From: Spongiibacteraceae bacterium UBA5047
GTDB lineage: Bacteria > Pseudomonadota > Gammaproteobacteria > Pseudomonadales > Spongiibacteraceae
Length of the DNA: 38,962 nucleotides
NCBI GenBank assembly: GCA_002415025.1
Contig: DIBR01000069.1
Location: 368-39,329 of the forward strand
Direction: 5' to 3'
Shown here: positions 16,495 to 24,940 of the stretch, one piece after another
Numbering within the stretch: the first letter of the stretch is position 1
Layout of the letters: each line of letters begins with the position of its first letter
Notes under the pieces: generated by a model
Seen by the model: only the letters and a program-made list of their open reading frames with translations
Told to the model about the DNA's origin: nothing
Databases searched by the model: none
Made by a program: the position numbers and the translations under genes

Positions 16495-18642
16495 TCAGTT
16501 AAAAAAGCGTTCGCCGTTTGCGGCCATTGCCCGAAGACTCTCGGTGGGCTCATAGAGCTTGCCGAGTTCGGAGAATTTAGCCGTCATCTCACAAAATGCT
16601 TTCGCCCCCATCTGGTCGATATAACGCAAGGCGCCGCCGCGGAACACGGGGAAGCCAATACCCATAATCAAACCCATGTCAGCGTCTTCAGGACAGCTGA
16701 CAATGTTTTCATCGAGACAGCGCATGGTTTCCACGCACATCGGAATCATCATACGGGCGACAATATCCTCGTCACTGATGTCCAGTGAACCCTGCGCTGC
16801 TTCCGCCTGCATCTTCAGTGCCGTTTCATCTTCGACCTTGCGCGGCTTACCTTTCTTGTCTTTTTCGTAGCGGTAAAAGCCGATACCGTTTTTCTGGCCG
16901 TAGCGATCCGCCTTGAACATCATTTCCGAGATGCCGGTGTAGTCGTGCTTCATGCGATCAGGAAAGCCTTCTGCCATCACTTCGGCCGCGTGATAACCGG
17001 TGTCAATCCCGACCACGTCCATCAGATAGGCCGGCCCCATGGGCATGCCAAACTTCTCCATAACCTTGTCAATACGGCGGAAATCAACCCCGTCGCGAAC
17101 CAGCATGTCAAAGCCTGCGAAGTACGGGAACAATACCCGGTTCACGAAAAAGCCGGGGCAATCATTGACCACGATCGGCGTCTTGCCCATTTGCACGGCG
17201 TACTTCACCACGCGGGCAATCGTGTCTTCACTGGTTTTTTCGCCGCGAATAACTTCAACCAGCGGCATTTGATGTACCGGGTTAAAAAAGTGCATACCGC
17301 AAAAGTTTTGCGGACGCGACAGTGGCTCGGCCAGATAGGAAATAGAAATGGTTGAGGTGTTCGAAGCGAGCACCGCGTCTTCACGAATGTGCTTTTCACA
17401 TTCAGACAGCACCGCGTGTTTTACTTTCGAATTTTCGACAACTGCCTCAACAACCACATCGGCCTTGTCAAAACCGGTGTAATCCAGCGTTGGGCGAATA
17501 CTGCTGAGCACCTCACCCATTTGCAAAGCCGACATACGACCTTTATCAACACGCTTGGCGAGCAGTTTCACCGCTTCGCTCATGCCCAGCTCCAGACCCG
17601 CATCAGCGATGTCTTTCATCAGAATAGGCGTACCTTTATAGGCTGACTGGTAGGCAATACCACCACCCATAATACCGGCACCCAACACCGCTGCCTTCGA
17701 GACAGACGCCGCCTTGTCTTCCCACTGTTTGTTGCGCTTGCCAAGTGCCTGCTGGTTCAGAAACAGCCCAACCAAGGCCGCAGCTTCAGGTGTTTTAGCC
17801 AGTTTGGCGAAGTGCTCGATCTCGACTTCAATGGCTTCGTCGCGCTTGAGACCTGCGCTCTTTTCCATGGACTTCGCAACAGTCAAGGGCGCGGGCATTT
17901 TGGTGCCTGCCTGCTGGGCAACCATGGCTTTACCGGTGGTGAAGGCCATCATGCGCTCAATATCGTTGAGCTGAACCGGTTCGAGTTTTTCCTGACGGCG
18001 CGCCTTGTAATCAAAGGTACCGTCAATGGCCTTATTGAGCAGGTCGAGTGCCGCTTCGTGCAGTTTTTCCGGTGCGACAACGGCGTCAACACCGCCGTCT
18101 TTCAGCGCACTGTCAGGCTTCTGGTCGTTGCCAGTCGCCGCCCACATTGTGGCGTTGTCGGGGCCAATGACTCGCGGCAGACGAACGGTGCCGCCAAAAC
18201 CGGGGTTAATGCCCAATTTCACTTCAGGCAAACCCACCCGCGCCTTGTTGGACATCACGCGATAATCGCAGGCCAGACACATTTCAAAACCACCACCGAG
18301 CGCAATGCCGTTGATAGCGGCCACTGTCGGTACCGGCAGATCCTCAAAGCGGCTGAAAATGCCATTGGCTTCGCGAATCTGGGCCTTCAGGTCGTCGTCG
18401 GCCAGTTTGAACATGTCGGTGAATTCCATAATATCGGCACCGACGATAAAGACCGATTTAGCACTGGTCACCAGCACACCTTTGAGATCTTTCTCAGCGG
18501 CCAAAGCCTTGGTTGCCGCATCCAGGTCACGCAGTGTGAGCTGGTCAAATTTGTTAACCGATTCGCCTTGTAAATCAAAACAAAGCTCGGCGATGCCGTT
18601 TTCCAGGTACTTGGCCGTTACGGCCTTGCCTTCGTAAATCAT
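16495..18642 (-). CDS. fadB: Fatty-acid oxidation multifunctional protein FadB
   Basis: This is the alpha subunit of the beta-oxidation complex, with enoyl-CoA hydratase and isomerase activity (N-terminal) and L-3-hydroxyacyl-CoA dehydrogenase activity (C-terminal). The hydratase catalytic glutamates are Glu120 (LGGGFEM) and Glu140 (GLPEVKLGINPGFGG). The NAD-binding site is VLGAGIMGGGIA (about 315-326), and the dehydrogenase His lies in GMHFFNPVHQMPLVEV. The length of 715 aa is close to the E. coli enzyme. GAGG precedes the ATG. A candidate promoter and operator lie at 18725-18757. Confidence 0.96.
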   Translation of the reverse strand: MIYEGKAVTAKYLENGIAELCFDLQGESVNKFDQLTLRDLDAATKALAAEKDLKGVLVTSAKSVFIVGADIMEFTDMFKLADDDLKAQIREANGIFSRFEDLPVPTVAAINGIALGGGFEMCLACDYRVMSNKARVGLPEVKLGINPGFGGTVRLPRVIGPDNATMWAATGNDQKPDSALKDGGVDAVVAPEKLHEAALDLLNKAIDGTFDYKARRQEKLEPVQLNDIERMMAFTTGKAMVAQQAGTKMPAPLTVAKSMEKSAGLKRDEAIEVEIEHFAKLAKTPEAAALVGLFLNQQALGKRNKQWEDKAASVSKAAVLGAGIMGGGIAYQSAYKGTPILMKDIADAGLELGMSEAVKLLAKRVDKGRMSALQMGEVLSSIRPTLDYTGFDKADVVVEAVVENSKVKHAVLSECEKHIREDAVLASNTSTISISYLAEPLSRPQNFCGMHFFNPVHQMPLVEVIRGEKTSEDTIARVVKYAVQMGKTPIVVNDCPGFFVNRVLFPYFAGFDMLVRDGVDFRRIDKVMEKFGMPMGPAYLMDVVGIDTGYHAAEVMAEGFPDRMKHDYTGISEMMFKADRYGQKNGIGFYRYEKDKKGKPRKVEDETALKMQAEAAQGSLDISDEDIVARMMIPMCVETMRCLDENIVSCPEDADMGLIMGIGFPVFRGGALRYIDQMGAKAFCEMTAKFSELGKLYEPTESLRAMAANGERFFN

Positions 18643-18683
18643 GTGGTTTCCTCACATCATGAATTATTCGCTGCCACCCTAGC

Positions 18684-18710
18684 TTTCCGCTGCAGTTATT
18701 GCAGCGGAAA
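18684..18710. repeat. 11-bp-arm inverted repeat in the fadB leader
   Basis: TTTCCGCTGCA, loop GTTAT, TGCAGCGGAAA: perfect arms, 42-68 nt upstream of the fadB start. No T-run follows on either strand, so it is not a classic terminator. Read as RNA, it would form a stable hairpin in the fadB 5' leader. Confidence 0.75.
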
Positions 18711-18724
18711 TTTCAGGTCATAAT

Positions 18725-18757
18725 CGTCGACTGGCTTTATGTTTACCATGTAAACAT
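18725..18757 (-). promoter_or_regulatory. fadBA promoter and putative operator
   Basis: ATGTTTAC, centre CAT, GTAAACAT (18739-18757) is a perfect palindrome with 8-bp arms, upstream of fadB. On the minus strand a possible -35 (TAAACA) within it and TATGAC 17 nt downstream could form a sigma-70 promoter. A repressor bound here would block polymerase. Beta-oxidation operons in relatives are controlled by FadR- or PsrA-type repressors; I cannot tell which protein would bind. Confidence 0.45.
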
Positions 18758-18810
18758 GGGGTGCAGACATTACCTCATCACACTAAACTTGGCAACCGCC
18801 GCCGGGCCAC

Positions 18811-19869
18811 CTACTCCGTCAGACAGTCAGGATCAAACTGGTAGTCACCCGCCAGCCAACCTTCAATTTCCCGCGCAGCCGGATGTTGGCAGCGGGCATA
18901 ATCGGCGCGCAACTCGTTGTTTTTCTGAGTATCGATGGCATCAAGCCCCTGCATCTGGAATAACCGCCAGTCACGCTCCAGCAGTCGCGCCAACTGCTCC
19001 GGTAACGTGGCGAAGCTCTGTCGCCTTTGATCGTCCGGGTCGTAATCCTGCTCTGTATAAAGGTGCGGCAAGGTCGAGAGCGCCAGTTTTGACAGCGCGG
19101 GCTGATTCATCGGGTTAACAAAATGCCCCCGGGCGCATTCCCGCAAAACCGGAGATCGACCGGTAAACGCGTTGAGATGCAAATGCCGGGACGTTTTGCG
19201 ACCGTCATTGACGGGATAGTTGTCCCACAACAAGGGCTTGCGCCCGGTAACGGCGCTAAAGGCGTCGCAATCAGCCTTACCCAAGGCCGTGCTGATCACC
19301 TTTTCACCCGTCCAGAGAATGTCGACCTCCGCAGCAAGGCCGTCGGCCAGGCTGCGTAGATAATCCGGTGGCCGCTGGCCGAAGACCTCATCCAGCACCG
19401 GGTCGCTACTGTAGTAGCTCGGGCAAACTGCCAGGTCGCCGGAAAAGACACTTCGCACATCAGCAGTAGCGGCGCACTGATTGGCTGCGAGCTGCGCGTG
19501 ATCGCCGCGCATATCGTCAAATAGCAGCCACAAGACATCAATATTCAAAGCCTGGAGTTGCCCGGCAATACGCAGCAATACTTCGCGATCGCGGGCGTTA
19601 TAGCTTGCTTGTACCCCCATGGGCGATAAGCCAAGCCCCCACTTGAGCCCGGCCCCGTGACACTGTGCTCCGAATAGTTTGAGTTGAGCAAGCCACCCAT
19701 CCGGAAAGGGTTCTCGCCAGCGTGAACGGAGATTACTGTCGCCTTTGGGCGCGTAAATATAGTGGTTATAGCCACACTGACCAAGGAAATCCGCCATGGC
19801 TCTGCGCTCTGCCCAGTTCCACTGGCGGCCGTAAAAGCCTTCAATCAAACCGAGCGCAAAGTTAGCCAT
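18811..19869 (-). CDS. GH84 family beta-N-acetylglucosaminidase (O-GlcNAcase-like), catalytic domain only
   Basis: This 352-aa protein is recognisably a glycoside hydrolase family 84 catalytic barrel. The N-terminal LGLIEGFYGRQW matches the EGFYG motif, and YNHYIYAPKGDSNLRSRWREP is the conserved early strand. WLLFDDMRGD holds the paired catalytic Asp118/Asp119 that drive substrate-assisted cleavage. ILWTGEKVIS (about 184-193), WDNYPVNDG (about 215-223) and FVNPMNQPALSK (about 250-261) line the sugar site in this family. There is no signal peptide, lipobox or carbohydrate-binding module, so it is predicted to be cytoplasmic, unlike many bacterial members. It begins 5 nt after gcvT and is probably translated from the same mRNA. 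Family is near certain; substrate (protein O-GlcNAc, chitin or peptidoglycan fragments) is open. Confidence 0.9.
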   Translation of the reverse strand: MANFALGLIEGFYGRQWNWAERRAMADFLGQCGYNHYIYAPKGDSNLRSRWREPFPDGWLAQLKLFGAQCHGAGLKWGLGLSPMGVQASYNARDREVLLRIAGQLQALNIDVLWLLFDDMRGDHAQLAANQCAATADVRSVFSGDLAVCPSYYSSDPVLDEVFGQRPPDYLRSLADGLAAEVDILWTGEKVISTALGKADCDAFSAVTGRKPLLWDNYPVNDGRKTSRHLHLNAFTGRSPVLRECARGHFVNPMNQPALSKLALSTLPHLYTEQDYDPDDQRRQSFATLPEQLARLLERDWRLFQMQGLDAIDTQKNNELRADYARCQHPAAREIEGWLAGDYQFDPDCLTE

Positions 19870-19874
19870 CGTCT

Positions 19875-20996
19875 TCAGCCGCGGAAATAGCGCTGTTCAA
19901 CAAAGGCTTTGCTGCGAATGCTGACCGGAATCCTGTTTTTTCTGACTTCGGCAAAAAATGCCGCCCCGCTTTCAACCAGCGCTGTATCAACGTAGCCCAT
20001 CGCTACGGGTTTACCCACGGTAGGCCCGAAGCCCCCACTGGTGACACGGCCGCACACTTCGTCCTGGTCATTGAGTAATCGTGCGCCTTCGCGTACGGGT
20101 GCCCGCCCTTCAATATCCAGTAAAACCCGCTGCTGCGACGCGCCCTGCTGCCAGTTGGCGGCAACAATATCAGCACCGGGGTAGCCACCTGCCCGCTCGC
20201 CGCCGGGCCTGCGCACGGGAGACACGGCCCACTTCAGGTTGGCACTCACCGGATTGGTGTCAGCATCGATATCGTGCCCGTAAAGGCAGAGACCGGCTTC
20301 CAGACGCAGGGAATCCCGCGCGCCCAATCCAATCGGTTCAATCTCAGGGCGCTCTAGTAATAATTCGGCCAGGGCCTGAGCCTTATCCGCGGCAACCGAA
20401 ATTTCGTAGCCGTCCTCGCCGGTATAACCCGAGCAGCTAACCCAGCATGGAATTCCCGCGATCTCGATATCGGCCGTGTCCATAAAACGCAGTTTGGCCA
20501 GCGCCGGTGCCAACTGACCCATCGCCTGCCGCGCCTTTGGCCCCTGTACCGCCAACAGCGCACGATCGTCCAGAAGCTCCAGCTCAATGCTCGCGGGCAA
20601 GCCCTGACGCAACCAGGCAAAATCCTCGTGCTTGCAGGCGGCATTCACCACCAGCATGAAATGATCGCCGCAGTTGGCAAACATCAGGTCATCACGAATA
20701 CCACCGTCGGCATTCGTCAGCAAGCCGTAGCGCTGCCGGTTTTCGCCAAGACCAATGACGTCCTGCGGCAGCAAACTTTCCAGAGCCTCCGCCAGATTTG
20801 GCCCGCACGCGCGAATTTGCCCCATGTGTGAAACATCAAACAGGCCCGCACTTTCACGCGTTGCCAGATGCTCTTTCATTACGCCGGCGGGATATTGCAC
20901 CGGCATGGCATAGCCGGCAAAAGGCACCATTTTCGCGCCCAGTTTTTCATGCAAACCGAACAGCGGTGTTTTTAGTAGTTCAGACAAAACAGTCAT
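19875..20996 (-). CDS. gcvT: Aminomethyltransferase, glycine cleavage T protein
   Basis: It transfers the aminomethyl carbon from the lipoyl arm of GcvH to tetrahydrofolate, releasing ammonia. The 373-aa protein has MVPFAGYAMPVQYP, SAGLFDVSHMGQI, NADGGIRDDLMF (Asp102/Asp103, folate and catalysis) and SGYTGEDGYEIS, all standard. gcvH and gcvP are not in the window; on the minus strand the next gene is GH84. The start is uncertain: AAGGA abuts the ATG at 20996, whereas the in-frame TTG at 20987 has it at an ideal 8 nt and would give a protein starting at SELLKTPLF. Confidence 0.94.
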   Translation of the reverse strand: MTVLSELLKTPLFGLHEKLGAKMVPFAGYAMPVQYPAGVMKEHLATRESAGLFDVSHMGQIRACGPNLAEALESLLPQDVIGLGENRQRYGLLTNADGGIRDDLMFANCGDHFMLVVNAACKHEDFAWLRQGLPASIELELLDDRALLAVQGPKARQAMGQLAPALAKLRFMDTADIEIAGIPCWVSCSGYTGEDGYEISVAADKAQALAELLLERPEIEPIGLGARDSLRLEAGLCLYGHDIDADTNPVSANLKWAVSPVRRPGGERAGGYPGADIVAANWQQGASQQRVLLDIEGRAPVREGARLLNDQDEVCGRVTSGGFGPTVGKPVAMGYVDTALVESGAAFFAEVRKNRIPVSIRSKAFVEQRYFRG

Positions 20997-21016
20997 CCTT
21001 ATCTCTACGCAACCAC

Positions 21017-21796
21017 TCAGGCTGCAAGCTTGAATAAGCGATCAAAATTCTCGGCAGTTTGCTCCACTACTTGCTCAAAACTGATGCCCTTGATATCAGC
21101 AACGCACTGGGCCACTTCAACCACGTATTTAGGTTCATTTTTCTTGCCACGGTACGGTACCGGTGCCAGGTAGGGAGAATCAGTTTCAATGAGCATACGC
21201 TCCAGCGGCATATGGGCAACCACGTCACGCAACTCCGCCGCATTTTTAAAGGTGATAATGCCTGAAAACGAGATATAAAAATTCAGTTCCAGCGCGGCTT
21301 TTGCCATATCCAGACTTTCGGTAAAACAATGTAATACGCCAGCCACATTCGGGTCAGACGCTTCCCGAATAATGGCCAGGGTATCTTCGCGAGCCTCGCG
21401 AGTATGAACAATACTCGGCTTCCCGGTTAAGGCCGAAGCGCGCAGGTGGTTGTAAAAACTTTCCTGTTGCGCGTCTTTGTTGTCCTCGGAGTAATAGTAA
21501 TCCAGTCCGGTTTCGCCAATGGCGATAACACGATCGTTGTCAGCCAGAGCCACCAAAGCATCTACGGCCTCGACGGTATCGGCAAGATCAAGCGGATGAA
21601 TGCCCACGGAGGCATAAATGTCGTCAAAGCGCTCGGCAATACCAATCACCGCCGGGGCGTTGCTGCGGTCAATACCGATACACAACATGCGCGCTACGCC
21701 GCGTGCTCGCGCGGCAGCAATTGCCGCATCAAGGTCACCGTCATAGGGCGAAAGGTCCAGTCTGTCGAGATGACAGTGGCTATCAGTCAGTAACAT
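21017..21796 (-). CDS. TatD-family metal-dependent deoxyribonuclease/hydrolase (YcfH type)
   Basis: This 259-aa TIM-barrel amidohydrolase-fold protein has the metal-binding DSHCHLDRLD at the N-terminus, AIGETGLDYYY, SIVHTREA, GVLHCFTES and LIETDSPYLAPVPYRGKKNEP. TatD-type proteins are nucleases or quality-control hydrolases. The location after pilZ and holB is the conserved one for the YcfH subgroup. Confidence 0.93.
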   Translation of the reverse strand: MLLTDSHCHLDRLDLSPYDGDLDAAIAAARARGVARMLCIGIDRSNAPAVIGIAERFDDIYASVGIHPLDLADTVEAVDALVALADNDRVIAIGETGLDYYYSEDNKDAQQESFYNHLRASALTGKPSIVHTREAREDTLAIIREASDPNVAGVLHCFTESLDMAKAALELNFYISFSGIITFKNAAELRDVVAHMPLERMLIETDSPYLAPVPYRGKKNEPKYVVEVAQCVADIKGISFEQVVEQTAENFDRLFKLAA

Positions 21797-21856
21797 AGAA
21801 ATCCAAGAGTGTTGATGCCCGCACAGGTCTGCGACCAGCGCGCGGCGTGTGACAAA

Positions 21857-22207
21857 TTACATCGTATGCGTAGCGCGGTCGGAATCCAGCATGCCCGCCA
21901 AATACTCTTCAATTTTGCGATTGGCGGTAGTGTCATCACCGATAAACTGAACGCCGATACCGGGGCTACGGTTGCCCTGAGCCCCGCGAGGGGTAATCCA
22001 CACCACTTTTCCGGCTACCGGCAGTTTCTCGGCCTCTTCCATCAACGACAGCAGCATGAAAACTTCATCGCCGATCTGGTAGGGCTTATTGGTGGGAATA
22101 AACAGACCACCTCCGGTAACAAAGGGCATATAGGCGCTAAACAGCACGGATTTGTCCTTGATATTCAGGGACAGCATTCCGCCCTTGCCGCCAGGATTTA
22201 ATGCCAT
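21857..22207 (-). CDS. pilZ: Type IV pilus PilZ-domain protein
   Basis: This is a 116-aa single-domain PilZ protein required for type IV pilus assembly in Pseudomonas and Xanthomonas, where it binds the assembly ATPase PilB. LSLNIKDKSVLFSAYMPFV, GGGLFIPTNKPYQIGDEVF and VWITPRGAQGNRSPGIGVQF match that lineage closely. The RxxxR c-di-GMP motif is absent, as in canonical PilZ, so it probably does not bind the nucleotide. The ATG at 22207 is chosen because similarity begins there (MALNPGGKGG); a longer frame to 22234 exists. It sits in the usual place between holB and tatD. Confidence 0.93.
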   Translation of the reverse strand: MALNPGGKGGMLSLNIKDKSVLFSAYMPFVTGGGLFIPTNKPYQIGDEVFMLLSLMEEAEKLPVAGKVVWITPRGAQGNRSPGIGVQFIGDDTTANRKIEEYLAGMLDSDRATHTM

Positions 22208-22285
22208 AGTCGATGTTCCTACCGTCGATATCATTCAGTTAAGGCGTAAAGCATAGCCCTTGCGTGCTCACAGGCCAAGCCCTGC

Positions 22286-23239
22286 TCACGCCCAGGCGAT
22301 CAAAAACGACTCCAGTGCCAAACGCTTGTTCAGCGCCACACCTCTCTGAACCTGCGCACGCATTTCCAGAGAGGCGTCGAGCTGGCGACTTATATCCGTC
22401 GCGGGCCGCGACACCCATTGCAGCCACGGAGCCGCAAGCTGCGCTCCCTGCCCGGCCATCGCAGCGCGAAACAGGGCATGAAAGCGTTGCGTCAGCCATT
22501 CCAGCAGGAATTCCAGGTCTCGCTCCAGCAGCAATTCAACGGTGTCTCCCAGCGTTTTCTGTCCGCCGGCCCATGCCGACAAAGCCTCGTCGCATTGACG
22601 CCGCAAGGCCAGACCGTCTTCCTCGAACAACGCTTTTGCGGCGAGCGGCCGCCCCGCCATTTCGTCCAGACAAGCCATGCACTGGCCTTCGTCGGGAATC
22701 ATGACCCGCAACCAGTCAAGCGCAAGCGAGCGTTCCGGCACGGGAAAAGCCATCTGCCGGCAACGTGAACGGATCGTAGCCAGCAGGCGCGCCGGAGCGT
22801 CGCTAATCAGGATAATCACAGTATCACCGCTGGGCTCTTCCAGGGTTTTTAGCAACGCATTTGCGGTGCTGTTGTTCATCGCATCGGCTGGGTAAATCTG
22901 GATGACTTTTCGTCCGCCGGAACTGTGAGCGGTTTTGTTGCAAATCTCGACCAATTCCCGAACCTGATCGACAGCAATCTGCTTTTTACCTTCGGGGGCG
23001 GTTACCGTATGTAGATCCGGATGTTCCATTTCAAAATGGCATGCCCGGCAATTGCCACAGGCTCCTTCGCCTGTCGGCGACTCGCACACCAACGCCCGCA
23101 TAAGCACCCGTGCAAAACGCCGCTTGCCAATACCTTCCGGCCCGGACAGCAATAAGGCGTGTGGCAAGCGATCACTCTCGCGCAGGGTTTCCAGTTGCTG
23201 CCACTGAGCAATATGCCAGGGTAATACGGTCTCGCTCAC
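22286..23239 (-). CDS. holB: DNA polymerase III delta' subunit
   Basis: This is the clamp-loader subunit that helps load the beta sliding clamp. The 317-aa protein has an AAA+ N-terminal half with a P-loop-like GPEGIGKRRFA, a four-Cys zinc module (CESPTGEGACGNCRACHF), TLEEPSGDTVIILISDAPARLL and an arginine-finger TIRSRC. The start is GTG at 23239, overlapping the tmk stop as GTGA, so translation is probably coupled. Confidence 0.94.
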   Translation of the reverse strand: MSETVLPWHIAQWQQLETLRESDRLPHALLLSGPEGIGKRRFARVLMRALVCESPTGEGACGNCRACHFEMEHPDLHTVTAPEGKKQIAVDQVRELVEICNKTAHSSGGRKVIQIYPADAMNNSTANALLKTLEEPSGDTVIILISDAPARLLATIRSRCRQMAFPVPERSLALDWLRVMIPDEGQCMACLDEMAGRPLAAKALFEEDGLALRRQCDEALSAWAGGQKTLGDTVELLLERDLEFLLEWLTQRFHALFRAAMAGQGAQLAAPWLQWVSRPATDISRQLDASLEMRAQVQRGVALNKRLALESFLIAWA

Positions 23240-23871
23240 AACGCCCCCTCAAGCAGAGTGTCAAGCACCGATACCACGTCAGCACTCACCTGCTCCACCG
23301 AATTGGCTGCATCAACAATGTGAAACCGCCTCGGCGCGGCAGCGGCCCGCGCAAGATAGGTCGCGCGAACCTTTTCAAAGAAATCCATTTTTTCCGTTTC
23401 AAAACGATCCAGCTCACCGCGCTGCTGCGCGCGCTGCATTCCAACTTCAGGCGCCAGATCCAGCAGGATGGTGCAATCGGGCTGCAGGTCTTTATGTACC
23501 AGCGCTTCAAGCGACTCTATCAACGCCAGGGGCAGACCGCGGCCACCGCCCTGATAGGCATAGGTCGCATCCGTAAAGCGGTCACTCAATACCCACTCAC
23601 CGCGTTCAAGCGCCGGTTTTATAACAGCCTCAAGATGCTGGGCGCGCGCGGCAAATACCATTAACAACTCGGCCTTGGGGTGAACCGTCTCTTCCCGGGG
23701 AGCCAGCAGCAGTTCCCGCAACTCTTCTGCCAGCGGTGTTCCGCCCGGTTCGCGGGTTTGTATAAAAGCAATGCCCTGCCTATTCAGCCAATCCACCATG
23801 GCGGCCAGATTGGTTGATTTGCCGACGCCTTCCGTGCCTTCCAGTGTGATAAATTTGCCGCGCTGCGTCAT
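23236..23871 (-). CDS. tmk: Thymidylate kinase
   Basis: It phosphorylates dTMP to dTDP with ATP. The 211-aa protein has the P-loop EGTEGVGKSTN (about 11-21), TREPGGTPLAEELR, the DR motif SDRFTDATYAYQGGGRGLP and a lid region with ERGELDRFE-like residues (QQRGELDRFETE). It is located between mltG (4-nt gap) and holB (4-nt overlap). Confidence 0.96.
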   Translation of the reverse strand: MTQRGKFITLEGTEGVGKSTNLAAMVDWLNRQGIAFIQTREPGGTPLAEELRELLLAPREETVHPKAELLMVFAARAQHLEAVIKPALERGEWVLSDRFTDATYAYQGGGRGLPLALIESLEALVHKDLQPDCTILLDLAPEVGMQRAQQRGELDRFETEKMDFFEKVRATYLARAAAAPRRFHIVDAANSVEQVSADVVSVLDTLLEGAL

Positions 23872-23875
23872 GCGC

Positions 23876-24940
23876 TTACTTCTCCTGAGCGGGCTGTGCA
23901 GGCAGCGGCGAGGAGCGATAATCCTTGCGCCGCTTTAGTTGAAAATCTCGCACTGCCTGTTGATGTTGTTCCAGCGTTTCTGAAAACTGGTGACTGCCAT
24001 CGCCTCTGGCAACGAAATAAATGGCACCGTCCTGCAAGGGGTTCAGACTCGCCCTTATCGCAGCCAAGCCTGGCATGGCGATAGGGGTTGGCGGCAAGCC
24101 CTTGTGTCGATAGGTATTGTACGGGTTTGTGTCGTCAAGCAAATGCCGTGTACGCAAGTTGCGCTTTTCAGCGTCATCCAGACCGTAAATAACGGTTGGG
24201 TCTGTTTGCAAGCGCATGTTTTTTTGCAATCTGGATACGAATACACCGGCAATACGTTCACGCTCATCCGGCTGGCCCGTTTCTCGCTCCACAATAGATG
24301 CCATTATCAACGCCTCATAGGGGGTCTGGTAAGGTAAGCCGTCAACCCGTCTGGCCCATTCCTGCTCTAACACCAGCTGCATGCGTCGATAAGCACGTTT
24401 GAGAATGCTGAGGTCGCTGGCACCTTTCACAAAACTGTAGGTATCGGGAAAGAACAGGCCCTCAGGGTGCTCATTCAGCGGAGATCCAATGCCGAGCTGC
24501 GGCCACAGCGGCTCGGATGCCTGATAACGTTGCTGCAATTGCGGATGGTCGGCGAGGTAGGCCTGGAGTTCAGCAAAAGTACGGCCTTCGACCAGTGTGA
24601 CCTGATAGCGCACAACGTCGCCACTGATCATCAAATCCAGCAGCTCGTAACTGTTCATACCCGTTCGCAAGGCATATTCACCGGCCTTGATCGAACCGGC
24701 TTTGCCCGCCAGCCGGGCGTAAATATTCAGCAACTGAGGCGAATAATCAATCAATTGCTCGCGCTGCAAGCGCGCACTCATGCTGGCAAAGCCTGTACCC
24801 GGCGCCAGCTCCACAGCCTTGTTGGCGTCGGAAATCGCCAAGGGTTTAGACAGCTGGATATCGGCCCAGATCACAGCGATCGACAACAGCGTTATAAAGA
24901 CAAGGGTGAGACTAAAAAGTCGTTTTGCCCAATCAGGCAT
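23876..24940 (-). CDS. mltG: Endolytic murein transglycosylase MltG
   Basis: This inner-membrane enzyme cleaves nascent glycan strands and sets their length. A single N-terminal membrane segment (LFSLTLVFITLLSIAVIW, about 9-26) anchors a periplasmic domain. The LysM-like region precedes the YceG core with the catalytic Glu in MASIVERETGQ and QTDPTVIYGL. The C-terminal PTPIAMPGLAAIRASLNP and YFVARGDGSHQFSETLEQH are family hallmarks. Length 354 aa. Its start overlaps the pabC stop by 8 nt. Confidence 0.96.
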   Translation of the reverse strand: MPDWAKRLFSLTLVFITLLSIAVIWADIQLSKPLAISDANKAVELAPGTGFASMSARLQREQLIDYSPQLLNIYARLAGKAGSIKAGEYALRTGMNSYELLDLMISGDVVRYQVTLVEGRTFAELQAYLADHPQLQQRYQASEPLWPQLGIGSPLNEHPEGLFFPDTYSFVKGASDLSILKRAYRRMQLVLEQEWARRVDGLPYQTPYEALIMASIVERETGQPDERERIAGVFVSRLQKNMRLQTDPTVIYGLDDAEKRNLRTRHLLDDTNPYNTYRHKGLPPTPIAMPGLAAIRASLNPLQDGAIYFVARGDGSHQFSETLEQHQQAVRDFQLKRRKDYRSSPLPAQPAQEK

